DNA of 64,000 nt, taken from Apilactobacillus bombintestini (GTDB lineage: Bacteria; Bacillota; Bacilli; Lactobacillales; Lactobacillaceae). The notes beneath the pieces are model-generated. The model was given only the letters and a program-made list of their open reading frames with translations, was not told the DNA's origin and did no database searches. Made by a program: the position numbers and the translations under genes. The DNA lies in the NCBI RefSeq assembly GCF_003627035.1, contig NZ_CP032626.1, forward strand, positions 744,001 to 808,000, written 5' to 3'. Below are positions 34,384 to 44,014 of the stretch, in pieces. Within the stretch, counting starts at the first letter, position 1. Each line of letters starts with the position of its first letter.

Positions 34384-35349
34384 TTATTTTTCTTTTAATC
34401 TTGATAAGTAGTCTTTTTCCCTTAAGAATTCATCAAATGATGATAGGAATGCACTTACACGTGGAATAGCGCGTTTGTTGTGTCTATAAACAAAGGCTAA
34501 ATCAAAATTAATATTTGGATTTAATTTAGAAACCCATGTATTATTATCTTCCAATTTTTTAGCGTCTTTGTCAATCATAAATGAGCCTGGCAAAGCAGTA
34601 TTTAATCCAGTTTCCATAGAGAATCTAAGGATTTGAGATGGTGTTGAGAAACATGCCACACTCTTAGGTCTATTAACAAGTTGATCCTTGTATTCATTAT
34701 TTAAAATGATATCAAGGAAATAACCTTCTGGATATGTTACCCATGGCTTATCCAATGTATCACTCAACTTAACCTTAGTTTCTCCGGATAAGTTTTTATT
34801 GTGATGAATATACATTAAATCATCACTAATGATTTTCTTGAAATCATATGTCTTCCAGTTCTTAATAGATGAATCTGGTAAATACATGATAGCTAAATCA
34901 ATGGTATTACTTTCTAAGCTTTCCCAAATTTCTTTGCGGGTTAACATTCTAAGATTAATCTTTAATCCTGGATTTTCTTGATAAACTTTAGCAATAAATT
35001 GTTCAAATACTTTTACTTGAACGGATGCTAATACACCAATATTAATGTCTCCACTGTTTGAGCTGTTTGATTGTTCAATTTCATCAGCAGTATTATTTAA
35101 AATCTCGTAAATTTCTTTAGTAGATTTCAACATAATTTCACCAGCGGCAGACAACTTTAATTTCTTTCCAATAGAATAAAATAATGGTGCTCCCACTGTT
35201 CTTTCTAATTTCTTTATTTGTTGAGTTAGGGCTGGTTGTGTAATACCCAAAATTTGAGCAGCTTGGGTATAATTCATAGTTTCAGCCAATTGCAAGAAAT
35301 AAGATAGAGTGCGTGATGAGAAAATATTTTCTTGTTTAGTTTTTTTCAT
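34384..35349 (-). CDS. LysR-family transcriptional regulator
   Basis: 321 residues. N-terminal winged helix-turn-helix: TLSYFLQLAETMNYTQAAQIL and GITQPALTQQIKKLERTVGAPLF-type block (about 12-60). The C-terminal type 2 periplasmic-binding-like effector domain begins near residue 100. Ligand and targets cannot be read. It lies before ppaC on the same strand, and its short upstream gap (35350-35460) follows the parC end. Confidence 0.9.
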   Translation of the reverse strand: MKKTKQENIFSSRTLSYFLQLAETMNYTQAAQILGITQPALTQQIKKLERTVGAPLFYSIGKKLKLSAAGEIMLKSTKEIYEILNNTADEIEQSNSSNSGDINIGVLASVQVKVFEQFIAKVYQENPGLKINLRMLTRKEIWESLESNTIDLAIMYLPDSSIKNWKTYDFKKIISDDLMYIHHNKNLSGETKVKLSDTLDKPWVTYPEGYFLDIILNNEYKDQLVNRPKSVACFSTPSQILRFSMETGLNTALPGSFMIDKDAKKLEDNNTWVSKLNPNINFDLAFVYRHNKRAIPRVSAFLSSFDEFLREKDYLSRLKEK

Positions 35350-35460
35350 TATCTAACTCTCCACTTTCGCTTGAAATATCATAATAATTAAATTATCACT
35401 ACTATAATACCTCATTAATGGCTAAATAACAATATTTTACGTCAATTTATTTATAATAAA

Positions 35461-37926
35461 TTACTTAATGTTTGCTGTAATCTCTGGATGTAAAACTTGC
35501 ATTTCTTCTGGAACTCCTTCTGTATTTACATCTAATACAGCGGAACCATTTGATTGTCGATCATTTACTGGATGATCTGAAGGAACAATGTCATGAATTC
35601 TTCTACGATCAGTTATGATGCGAATTGGATTACTAGAATCATCATTCATTTCTAATTTAACAAAGTCTACTAATTCATGTGCATTCTTCTTTAGAGGTTT
35701 TAGAACTTGTACACCTCTTCTTGCACGACTAGCAATAGGAACTTGGCTTACTTTCATGTTCTTGTAGAAGCCACGTTGAGTAAGCATCCCCACTTGATCA
35801 CCTTCATCAACCATTTGCACATTCACTACATGTTCATCGTCACGAAGATCCATAGATTTAACACCAATGGATTTAGCACCACTGTGTGATACTTCATCTA
35901 GTTCAAAACAAGTAGCTAAACCAACATTAGAAGCAATGAATACATATGGATTATCATCAGAATTGCTTAAGTAAGTAACGTTCACTACATTACTTTCGTC
36001 ATGCTTTAGCTTTTCAAATACCATAGGACGAGAACGGTAAGTTCTACCTGGAATAAGCTTGCTAAATTCAATTTGTTTAATGTAACCATCACTTGTGGAA
36101 ACTACAAATTTACCAGTTTCTTTAAGTGTCTTGAATGGAAATACCTTAATAATCTTTTCATCATCAGCTAAACCGATAATTTGTGAAATATGTTGACCGG
36201 TTTCTTTCCATCTAGCTTCTTCTATTTCGTGAACTGGACGATAGATCAAGTTTCCTTTGTTAGTAAACATGTATAAATGTTCTAAAGTAGTCATCTTATT
36301 TAAGAAGATAGGATAATCGTCTTCCTTTAAACCATTTTCTTCTACATCAGAAGCTTTGTATGATCTAATGCTACTACGTTTTAGATAGCCATCATGACTA
36401 ACTAGTACCACCATATCTTCTTCAGGGATGGTAATTTCTTTACTAATCTTTAATTCTTGAACTTCTGCTTCAATCTTAGTACGACGAGGATTACCATATT
36501 CCTTCTTGATAGCTTTAAATTCACCAGTTAGTACTTTGTTTAATTCATTATCGTCATTCAATATAGTGTTGTATTCTAAAATCTTTTGATTTAAATCTTC
36601 TTTTTCAGATTGTAAATCCACTACATCGGTATTAGTTAATCTGTATAGTTGCAACTTAACAATAGCGTCAGCTTGTTTTTCAGAGAAATCAAACTTAGTA
36701 ATTAAGTTACGACATGCATCCTTACGATTATCACTTGCACGAATAGTCTTAATAACATCATCTAAGATAGATAAAGCTTTGATTAATCCATCTACGATAT
36801 GTTTTCTAGCCATAGCTTTTTGTAAATCGTATTTAGTACGTTTAGCAATAACTACACGTTGATAATCTAGGTATGAAGTTAAAATTTCTTTTAAGGAAAG
36901 TCTTTCTGGACGCATCTTGTTAATAGCTACGACGTTAAAGTGGTAGTTGATTTGTAAGTCAGTATTCTTAAACAAGTAATTTAAAATACCGTCTGCATCC
37001 ACATCACGTTTTAATTCAATAGCAATAGATAATCCATTACGATCACTTTCGTCTCGAACTTCAGCAATTCCATCAATCTTTTTGTTGATACGAATTTCAT
37101 CAATTTGCTTAACTAATTGTAGTTTATTAACTTCATATGGTAATTCGCTTACGCGGATAAGTGACTTGTTACCACGTAGTTCCTCTACTTTAGTCTTTGA
37201 ACGAACTACTACCTTACCGCGGCCATTTTTGTAAGCTTTCTTAATACCATCGATTCCTTGCACAATTCCACCAGTTGGGAAGTCAGGTCCTTTAATGAAT
37301 TGCATTAAATCATCCAATGTAGCATCGGGATGTTTTTGCAAATAAATCAAAGCATCTAAGACTTCGGCTAAATTGTGAGGAGGAATTTCAGTAGCATAAC
37401 CAGCAGAAATACCTGTAGCACCATTAACTAATAAATTAGGAAATCTAGCAGGCAATACAGTAGGTTCATTTTCAGTATCATCGAAGTTAGGTACCCAATC
37501 TACCGTATCTTTTTCGATATCACGAAGCATTTCAGAAGAAATTTTACTTAATCTTGCTTCTGTATAACGCATAGCGGCCGCTGGGTCACCATCCATAGAA
37601 CCGTTATTTCCGTGCATTTCAATTAATGGTTCACGGATTTTCCAGTCCTGACTCATTCTAACTAATGCTTCATAAATGGAACTGTCACCATGGGGGTGAA
37701 AATTACCCATTACGTTTCCGACAGACTTAGCTGACTTTCTGAAGCCTTTGTCATAAGTATTACCATCTTTATTCATGGCATACAAAATACGACGTTGTAC
37801 GGGTTTTAATCCATCCCTAACATCAGGCAAAGCTCTTTCTTGGATAATGGATTTGGAATAACGACTGAAACGTTCACTCATAATTTGTTCCAGTGTTAAT
37901 TTTTCAATAACCGAATGATTAGCCAA
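35461..37926 (-). CDS. parC: DNA topoisomerase IV subunit A
   Basis: 821 residues. Decatenates daughter chromosomes with ParE. The quinolone-resistance region HPHGDSSIYEALVRM is wild-type in pattern; the catalytic Tyr sits in AAAMRYTEARLS (about 120). A C-terminal beta-pinwheel with repeats (VVLVSHDGYLKRS and similar) follows. ParC rather than GyrA is favoured by the adjacent ParE and lack of the GyrA box QRRGGKG. 18 bp after parE. Confidence 0.95.
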   Translation of the reverse strand: MANHSVIEKLTLEQIMSERFSRYSKSIIQERALPDVRDGLKPVQRRILYAMNKDGNTYDKGFRKSAKSVGNVMGNFHPHGDSSIYEALVRMSQDWKIREPLIEMHGNNGSMDGDPAAAMRYTEARLSKISSEMLRDIEKDTVDWVPNFDDTENEPTVLPARFPNLLVNGATGISAGYATEIPPHNLAEVLDALIYLQKHPDATLDDLMQFIKGPDFPTGGIVQGIDGIKKAYKNGRGKVVVRSKTKVEELRGNKSLIRVSELPYEVNKLQLVKQIDEIRINKKIDGIAEVRDESDRNGLSIAIELKRDVDADGILNYLFKNTDLQINYHFNVVAINKMRPERLSLKEILTSYLDYQRVVIAKRTKYDLQKAMARKHIVDGLIKALSILDDVIKTIRASDNRKDACRNLITKFDFSEKQADAIVKLQLYRLTNTDVVDLQSEKEDLNQKILEYNTILNDDNELNKVLTGEFKAIKKEYGNPRRTKIEAEVQELKISKEITIPEEDMVVLVSHDGYLKRSSIRSYKASDVEENGLKEDDYPIFLNKMTTLEHLYMFTNKGNLIYRPVHEIEEARWKETGQHISQIIGLADDEKIIKVFPFKTLKETGKFVVSTSDGYIKQIEFSKLIPGRTYRSRPMVFEKLKHDESNVVNVTYLSNSDDNPYVFIASNVGLATCFELDEVSHSGAKSIGVKSMDLRDDEHVVNVQMVDEGDQVGMLTQRGFYKNMKVSQVPIASRARRGVQVLKPLKKNAHELVDFVKLEMNDDSSNPIRIITDRRRIHDIVPSDHPVNDRQSNGSAVLDVNTEGVPEEMQVLHPEITANIK

Positions 37927-37944
37927 TTTATTTCCTCCTATCTT

Positions 37945-39906
37945 CTACTCATTATCAGTATCTTTAGTAGTGTCTAAGATACTTCCGTCTTCTTCTAGTG
38001 TGAATTTAACATTTCTTTCAATCCATTCACGACGTGGTTCTACTTTATCTCCCATTAAGGTAGTAACACGCTTTTCTGCTAATGCAGCATCATCGATAGT
38101 TACTTGGATTAAAGTTCTCTTTTCAGGATCCATAGTGGTTTCCCATAATTGGTCCGCATTCATTTCACCAAGACCCTTAAATCTTTGTAGAGAAGGATGT
38201 TGACCAAATGACTTAAGTGTTTCCGTTAATTCATCATTAGTCCATGCATAATCTACATGATTCTTTTTACCAGTCTTTTGTTGGATTTTATATAGCGGTG
38301 GTAAAGCGATGTAAACTCGCCCGTTTTCTACCATAGCACGCATGTATTTGTAGAAGAATGTTAGTAATAAAATTTGAATATGAGCACCATCATCATCCGC
38401 ATCGGTCATGATAATGATTTTATCGTAGTTAGATTGCTTAATATCAAATTCAGAACCTACACCAGCACCAATGGTATAAATCATAGTACTAATTTCTTCG
38501 TTCTTTAAGATATCGTCTAACTTAGCACGTTCTGTATTCAAAACTTTACCACGTAGAGGAAGGATAGCTTGATGCTTACGATCTCTACCTTGTTTAGCAG
38601 AACCACCGGCAGAGTCCCCTTCGACTAAGAACAATTCATTTCTAGAAACATCCTTAGATTGTGCTGGCGTTAATTTACCAGACAATAATCTTTCTTTTTT
38701 ATGTTTTCTCTTACCATTACGACTTTCGTCACGAGCTTTTCTAGCCGCCTCACGAGCTTTTCTGGCACGTAAGGACTTCTGAACTAACTCTTGTGCAAAG
38801 TCGCTGTTTTCCATCAAATAATAGCCTAATTGGTCAGAAACCACGCCATCTACAATAGAACGTACTTCCGGACTACCTAATTTTTCCTTAGTTTGTCCTT
38901 CAAATTGAAGCATTTCTTCTGGTACTTTAATGGAAATAACTGCTGATAGTCCTTCTCTTACATCTGAACCATCTAAGTTTTTATCCTTATCTTTAAGTAA
39001 CTTAACTTTTCTAGCATAGTCATTAAATGACTTAGTCCATGCACTTCTAAAACCAGATTCATGAGTACCACCATCTTTGGTACGCACATTATTTACGAAG
39101 GATAAGGTGTTTTCAGTGTAACCATCATTGTATTGAGCAGCTACTTCTACTTCAACCCCATCTTTCTTACCGTCAAAGTACATGATATTACCTAAGATAT
39201 GTTTATCTTCATTTAAGTATTGAACGAATTCTTTGATTCCTTCTTTGTAGTAGAATTCGTCACTACGTTCTTGATCTTTTCTTTCGTCAGTTAAGGTAAT
39301 TTTAATACCATTTAATAAGAAAGCTGATTCTCTTAAACGTTGTTTTAAGACATCATAATTGTAAATAGTGGTAGTGAAAATATCACTGTCCGGTTTAAAG
39401 GTTACCGTAGTACCACTATGTTCTTTAGTTTTACCAATCTTTCTTAAAGTTCCGATTGGTTTACCACCATTTTCGAAATCTTCTTCATACTTGTAACCAT
39501 CTCTTACAATCGTAACAGATAGACTAGTGGAGAGTGCGTTAACTACACTAGAACCTACCCCATGAAGTCCACCAGAGGTTTTATATCCACCGTTTTCGCT
39601 AAACTTACCACCAGCATGCAATACAGTTAAAATAACTTCTGGTGTAGGCTTACCAGATGAATGCATCCCTACCGGCATACCACGACCATGGTCTACAACC
39701 GTGATACTATTATCAGGATGAATAGTTACATCTATTTCATCCCCAAATCCAGCTAATGCTTCATCAACAGCATTATCTACGATTTCATATACTAAATGGT
39801 GTAGTCCTTTGCTATCAGTAGAACCGATATACATACCTGGACGTTTTCTGACGGCTTCCAATCCTTTTAATACTTGGATGGAGTCATCATCATAATTGTT
39901 GGCCAT
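37945..39906 (-). CDS. parE: DNA topoisomerase IV subunit B
   Basis: 653 residues. GHKL ATPase motifs: YEIVDNAVDEALAG, VVDHGRGMPVG and GGLHGVGSSVVNAL; TOPRIM motif FLVEGDSAGGSAKQGRDR and MTDADDDGAHI for Mg binding. The ATG at 39906 gives the standard MANNYDDDS start with GGGAG 10 bases ahead; the in-frame ATG at 39927 lacks a ribosome site. A TATAAT-like -10 and CCTTAT-GAA-ATAAGG inverted repeat lie in the divergent gap to plsY. Confidence 0.95.
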   Translation of the reverse strand: MANNYDDDSIQVLKGLEAVRKRPGMYIGSTDSKGLHHLVYEIVDNAVDEALAGFGDEIDVTIHPDNSITVVDHGRGMPVGMHSSGKPTPEVILTVLHAGGKFSENGGYKTSGGLHGVGSSVVNALSTSLSVTIVRDGYKYEEDFENGGKPIGTLRKIGKTKEHSGTTVTFKPDSDIFTTTIYNYDVLKQRLRESAFLLNGIKITLTDERKDQERSDEFYYKEGIKEFVQYLNEDKHILGNIMYFDGKKDGVEVEVAAQYNDGYTENTLSFVNNVRTKDGGTHESGFRSAWTKSFNDYARKVKLLKDKDKNLDGSDVREGLSAVISIKVPEEMLQFEGQTKEKLGSPEVRSIVDGVVSDQLGYYLMENSDFAQELVQKSLRARKAREAARKARDESRNGKRKHKKERLLSGKLTPAQSKDVSRNELFLVEGDSAGGSAKQGRDRKHQAILPLRGKVLNTERAKLDDILKNEEISTMIYTIGAGVGSEFDIKQSNYDKIIIMTDADDDGAHIQILLLTFFYKYMRAMVENGRVYIALPPLYKIQQKTGKKNHVDYAWTNDELTETLKSFGQHPSLQRFKGLGEMNADQLWETTMDPEKRTLIQVTIDDAALAEKRVTTLMGDKVEPRREWIERNVKFTLEEDGSILDTTKDTDNE

Positions 39907-39941
39907 TTGTAATACACTCCCTTTCATACAATATATTATAA

Positions 39942-39962
39942 TACCTTATTTCATAAGGTTTT
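39942..39962. repeat. Inverted repeat in the parE promoter
   Basis: ACCTTAT-GAA-ATAAGGT is a 7-bp perfect inverted repeat just upstream of the TATTATAAT -10-like sequence of parE. Could be a regulator site; not matched to any known box. Confidence 0.4.
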
Positions 39963-39987
39963 AAAAGGCCTATAGGACAAGATAGTA

Positions 39988-40015
39988 TTGTCTTAATTGC
40001 TAAAAATGGTAAAAT
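39988..40015 (+). promoter_or_regulatory. Candidate promoter of plsY
   Basis: TTGTCT (39988-39993), 16-bp spacer, TAAAAT (40010-40015). The -35 box is the right arm of GACAA-N7-TTGTC (39976-39992). Confidence 0.5.
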
Positions 40016-40047
40016 TAATAAGTAATTAATTTTGGGAGGAAAGTCTT

Positions 40048-40659
40048 TTGAAAATCGCAATTTTACTAATTATTGCTTATTTATTAGGTTCCATTCCTAG
40101 TGGAGTTTGGATTGGAAAATTATTTTTCCATAAAGATATCACAAAACTAGGATCCGGTAATATTGGAACTACTAATACCTTTAGAGAATTAGGTAAAACT
40201 GCAGGAATTTGTGTAATGGTAATTGATATTCTAAAAGGTACTATTGCTACTTTACTTCCTGCATTTTTCAATATTAGTCATGTTTCACCTATTATTTTCG
40301 GTTTATTCGCTGTACTTGGCCATACCTTCTCTATCTTTGATAAGTTCAAGGGTGGTAAAGCAGTTGCTACTAGTGCCGGAATGTTATTAGGTATTCATCC
40401 TATTTTATTCTTATGTGCATTCGCCTTCGAAGCTATTTTTACATACCTATCCAGTATGGTTAGTTTAGCAAGTATGATTTCCTTCCCATTAATCACTATC
40501 TTAATTTTATGGACTGGTGATTATTGGTTAGGTGCTATCGGAATTATTTTAACTATATTTATTTTTGTTAGACATAGAAGCAACATCCAAAGAATTAAAA
40601 ATGGTGATGAAAATCTAGTACCATTCGGTTTAGTTTATAAGCATCAACAAAAGAAATAA
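40048..40659 (+). CDS. plsY: Glycerol-3-phosphate acyltransferase PlsY
   Basis: Membrane enzyme transferring acyl from acyl-phosphate to glycerol 3-phosphate, the first step of phospholipid synthesis. 203 residues, five helices. Motifs: LLGSIPSGVWIGKLFF, LGSGNIGTTNTFRELG (second catalytic motif) and FKGGKAVATSAGMLLG. Starts at TTG, 40048, after GGGAGGA. Divergent from parE, as in many lactobacilli. Confidence 0.96.
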   Translation: MKIAILLIIAYLLGSIPSGVWIGKLFFHKDITKLGSGNIGTTNTFRELGKTAGICVMVIDILKGTIATLLPAFFNISHVSPIIFGLFAVLGHTFSIFDKFKGGKAVATSAGMLLGIHPILFLCAFAFEAIFTYLSSMVSLASMISFPLITILILWTGDYWLGAIGIILTIFIFVRHRSNIQRIKNGDENLVPFGLVYKHQQKK

Positions 40660-40668
40660 TTAAGTAAT

Positions 40669-40706
40669 AAAAAGACTCAAGTTCTTTAAATAGAACTGAG
40701 TCTTTT
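40669..40706. terminator. Bidirectional terminator between plsY and the histidine kinase gene
   Basis: AAAAGACTCAAGTTCT pairs with AGAACTGAGTCTTTT (one mismatch) around a short A/T loop, with a T run. Confidence 0.88.
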
Positions 40707-40709
40707 TTA

Positions 40710-42266
40710 TTATAGGTTATTATCATCAATTTCTTCTAAATGCTTAATCTTATCCGCAGTTAAGATTGGGAATGAGATAGTAAAGATAGAACCATGTCCA
40801 GCCGAACTTTCTACATTGATCTGGCCATGATATGCTTCCACTAATCTCTTTGCAATGGCTAATCCTAATCCATTACCACCTTGGCTGCGACTACGTGCTT
40901 TATCTACACGATAGAAACGATTAAATATTTTATCAATACTTTCTTGGCTTAAGCCTTCTCCAAAATCTTGTACCGCAATATCAACATAACGATACTTTCT
41001 AGATAAGGAAATATGAATTTCTTTACGGTCTCTAGAATACTTAACCGCGTTATCTAAAAGAATAATCAATATTTGTTCTAGATGATTACGATAGATTTGA
41101 ATAATAGTTTCATCATCAATATCATCATCCAATATAAATTTAAAATCGGGATGAATCATCTTAAAGTCATTATATTGTTGATGAACCACATCCTGAACAT
41201 CGGTAATCTTAGTACTGTAATTAATTTCCACTTGTTCAGCACGTGACAAATCTAACATTTCTTGAACTAAACTCTTCATTCGATTAATTTCATAAATAGA
41301 AGACTTTATAGATTCGTCTAGAACTTCCGGGTCATCCTTACCCCATCTTTGTAGCATATCCAAATGTCCTTGAATAACAGCCACTGGTGTTCTAAGTTCA
41401 TGTGATACATCTTCTACGAATTGTTGCTGTTGATCAATGTATCTTTGCATGGTGTCCAACATATCATTAAATAAATCACCTAAATCGGTTAATTCATCAT
41501 TTTGTCTTAGCTTAGGAACACGATTGTCTGTTTCAGGAGAATCTTTAACACTATGAATAGTATTAGAGATTACTTTAATAGGACGCAACATATACGATGC
41601 TAAGAAATAAGATAGCATCGCAGAGAAAAACATACCGATAATTAAAATTACTAATAATATTCTTGCTAATTTTCTGATATACAAATTATAATCAGCTAAA
41701 TTATTAATAACCCTTAAATATCCAATTTTTTGATGGTTTCGGCGCGAATAGATAGGTAAATCAACAGATAATACAGTCTTATTATTACGAGTGTTTATGA
41801 ACGTTTTTCGGTCGTTTACGGGATTCATTTTTCTTATGTTATCTGGATAGTTCTTAGATGAAAATATAGGATTCAAATGTGAATCATAAACTTTAATAAT
41901 AGTATTTTCACTAAAAAGATTGGAATAGATAGAATTAGAATAAATTTCTGGAGACGCAGTATTAGTAGATAAACTACGTTTGAAATTATCACTAGTAGGA
42001 CTTAATACATATCGAACATTTTTATTATTCAATGAAGTTCCAATTGAACTTAATCTATTCTCAATACTCTCTCCCGATTCAAAGGTATGTGCATATTCTT
42101 GATGCAGCAAAACATCAGAAAAACGATTATAAATCAAAAAGGAAAAAATAGATAATATTATAAATATAATAATTGCTGAAGCTATTGACCATTTCCACTT
42201 TAATGGAAACCAGCGGTTATTACTACTTACGGTCTTATCAACTGTATCATCATTTATTGATTTCAT
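40710..42266 (-). CDS. Sensor histidine kinase (ArlS/CsrS-like)
   Basis: 518 residues. A membrane helix at about 24-46, an extracytoplasmic sensor to about 198, a second helix (199-222), HAMP (to about 275), HisKA with VSHELRTPVAVIQGH (phospho-His), then HATPase_c motifs: ILLDNAVKYS (N box), VQDFGEGLS (G1), FYRVDKARSRSQGGNGLGLAIA (F and G2 boxes). It overlaps the regulator gene by 4 bp (ATGA). ArlRS-like pairs in Firmicutes govern envelope and adhesion genes; the stimulus here is unknown. Confidence 0.92.
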   Translation of the reverse strand: MKSINDDTVDKTVSSNNRWFPLKWKWSIASAIIIFIILSIFSFLIYNRFSDVLLHQEYAHTFESGESIENRLSSIGTSLNNKNVRYVLSPTSDNFKRSLSTNTASPEIYSNSIYSNLFSENTIIKVYDSHLNPIFSSKNYPDNIRKMNPVNDRKTFINTRNNKTVLSVDLPIYSRRNHQKIGYLRVINNLADYNLYIRKLARILLVILIIGMFFSAMLSYFLASYMLRPIKVISNTIHSVKDSPETDNRVPKLRQNDELTDLGDLFNDMLDTMQRYIDQQQQFVEDVSHELRTPVAVIQGHLDMLQRWGKDDPEVLDESIKSSIYEINRMKSLVQEMLDLSRAEQVEINYSTKITDVQDVVHQQYNDFKMIHPDFKFILDDDIDDETIIQIYRNHLEQILIILLDNAVKYSRDRKEIHISLSRKYRYVDIAVQDFGEGLSQESIDKIFNRFYRVDKARSRSQGGNGLGLAIAKRLVEAYHGQINVESSAGHGSIFTISFPILTADKIKHLEEIDDNNL

Positions 42267-42949
42267 GATCTCATCACGTATCCAGTTCCTCTAACTGTTT
42301 GGATGTAGCTCTTTTCACCAGGCTTATCAATTTTGTTTCTTAGATATCTGATATATACATCCACTACGTTAGTTTCAGCACTGGAATCGTAACCCCATAC
42401 CTTAGTTAATAAAACATCACGGGCTAATACCACGTTAACGTTTTCCATTAGAGTTAATAATAGTTCGTATTCACGCTTAGTAAGATCAATGATTTCATCT
42501 CCGCGTTTAACAATACGACTTTCTTTTTCTACAGTAATGTCTTTGAAGTAAACCACTTTTTGTTCTTCAGACTTTTCTTCACTTTCAATATCAATACGAC
42601 GAAGTAATGCTCTTACACGAGCTAACAATTCTTCAATAGCAAATGGCTTAACAATGTAGTCATCAGCACCATGATCAAATCCTGAAACTCGATCAATTAC
42701 AGAATCTCTAGCTGTCATCATAATAATAGGTGTAGTTTTCTTTTCACGAAGTCTTCTAGCAACTTCCATCCCATTAAGTTTTGGTAACATTAAATCTAGT
42801 AAAATTACGTCATAGTCACTCTTTAAGGCATCATCTAATCCTTCGCGACCATCTAACGCAACTTGTGTGTCGTATCCTTCATGCTTTAATTCTAGTTCAA
42901 CAAATCTTGCCAAACTTTTTTCATCTTCGATTATTAAAATACGGCTCAT
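42263..42949 (-). CDS. OmpR-family response regulator
   Basis: 228 residues. Receiver domain with acidic EDEKS, phospho-acceptor Asp52 in ILLDLMLPK, Thr (MMTARDS) and Lys (IVKPFAIEELLARVRA). The winged helix-turn-helix output domain spans about 130-226, with LTKREYELLLTLMEN and VDVYIRYLRNKID and ending in TVRGTGYVMRS. First gene of the two-component operon. No operator assigned. Confidence 0.95.
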   Translation of the reverse strand: MSRILIIEDEKSLARFVELELKHEGYDTQVALDGREGLDDALKSDYDVILLDLMLPKLNGMEVARRLREKKTTPIIMMTARDSVIDRVSGFDHGADDYIVKPFAIEELLARVRALLRRIDIESEEKSEEQKVVYFKDITVEKESRIVKRGDEIIDLTKREYELLLTLMENVNVVLARDVLLTKVWGYDSSAETNVVDVYIRYLRNKIDKPGEKSYIQTVRGTGYVMRS

Positions 42950-43097
42950 CCATTACACCTCTTCATAATTATTAAAAGAATTCACTTAAACCATTCTATC
43001 ACACCATTAGTAGTAATAGTAGTTCCTTAAGCATTATATCTACTACATTTTAAACCCTTTTATGGAACATGTTTCAATAAAAAGTCTTATAAATAAA

Positions 43098-43134
43098 AAA
43101 AGTTACCAGAACCCATGGTGTTCTGGTAACTTTA
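43098..43134 (-). terminator. Terminator of the yceD-rpmF transcript
   Basis: AAAGTTACCAGAACCC and its complement form a 12-bp stem around ACCCATGGTG, followed by TTTTTTTATTT on the minus strand. The complementary strand is also T-rich, so it may serve the opposite direction. Confidence 0.88.
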
Positions 43135-43141
43135 AAAATAA

Positions 43142-43321
43142 TTAGTTGTTTTCATTAACAACTTGTTTTCCATCGTAATATCCACAACTAGGACATACCA
43201 TGTGAGGTTTACGTAATTCACCACAGTTTGGGCAAGCACTCAAACCTGGGTTAGCCAACTTAATGTGACCACGACGCATACCCTTCTTAGCTTTTGAAGT
43301 TCTTCTTGCTGGTACAGCCAA
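43142..43321 (-). CDS. rpmF: 50S ribosomal protein L32
   Basis: 59 residues starting at TTG: (M)AVPARRTSKAKKGMRRGHIK leads, then CPNCGELRKPHMVCPSCGYYDG with two CxxC pairs of a zinc ribbon (Cys30, 33, 43, 46). The start is TTG at 43321, with AAAGGGGG 8-9 bases before; no ATG is available. Lies after yceD, the conserved arrangement. Confidence 0.94.
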   Translation of the reverse strand: MAVPARRTSKAKKGMRRGHIKLANPGLSACPNCGELRKPHMVCPSCGYYDGKQVVNENN

Positions 43322-43377
43322 TGCAAAAACCCCCTTTACATTATAAAATATCCACTAGTGAAAAATTTTAAGTCTTA

Positions 43378-43935
43378 CTATTGATTATTATCATCATTAA
43401 AGAAATTCTTTAATTTAGCAAGACGTGGATCTACTTTTTTATCATTTGCCTCTTCATCGACTAAATCATCTTCTGATATTACTTCCCAATCATTTCCTTT
43501 GGGCATCTTATCAGTTCTTATTTCTTCTGGAGACAAAATGTGCATTGGAATTTGTAAAATGATGTTATCGGCTACTGATTTGTTAAAATCAATTACACCA
43601 TCATCATCTACAATAAAAGCAGCTTCATCCTCTTCTTCACGTTTCTTTAATCGTGCTTCAGTATCCACATAAACTTCATTAATAGAGAAATCTAGTGGCA
43701 ATTCCACAGGATCTAATGAACGTGATGAAGGAACAACAATTTTTCCAGTTACTTGAGCATTTACGATTGCATCACCATTTTCACTAAAAACATGAGCTTC
43801 AACATGAATATCATCATCGGCAGAAATAACATATTTGCTATATCTACTCATAATGTCTTCAGATAAGTTCATATCTTCAGAAACAGAAAGTGGTTGGTCT
43901 TTATAATCTGATAGCTCTTTGAGTAACCATTTCAT
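43378..43935 (-). CDS. yceD: YceD family protein (DUF177)
   Basis: 185 residues, acidic. Family of 23S rRNA accumulation proteins found before rpmF. WLLKELSDYKDQPLSVSEDMN at the N-terminus and DPRLAKLKNFF at the end fit lactobacillar members. The CxxC common in other bacteria (CSRCL block) reads SSRSL here, so it does not bind zinc that way. Role in ribosome assembly is inferred from context. Confidence 0.87.
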   Translation of the reverse strand: MKWLLKELSDYKDQPLSVSEDMNLSEDIMSRYSKYVISADDDIHVEAHVFSENGDAIVNAQVTGKIVVPSSRSLDPVELPLDFSINEVYVDTEARLKKREEEDEAAFIVDDDGVIDFNKSVADNIILQIPMHILSPEEIRTDKMPKGNDWEVISEDDLVDEEANDKKVDPRLAKLKNFFNDDNNQ

Positions 43936-44014
43936 ACCTATTCCTCCTAATGCAACGACGTTAATTATACATATTTAGAAGTTGGTTTGTCAAGGTCATT
44001 TCCTTGATACCTGT

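Noticed and set aside
43600-43800. Missing CxxC in YceD as gene damage
   Set aside because: Other lactic acid bacterial YceD proteins also lack the cysteines; the rest of the family pattern is kept.
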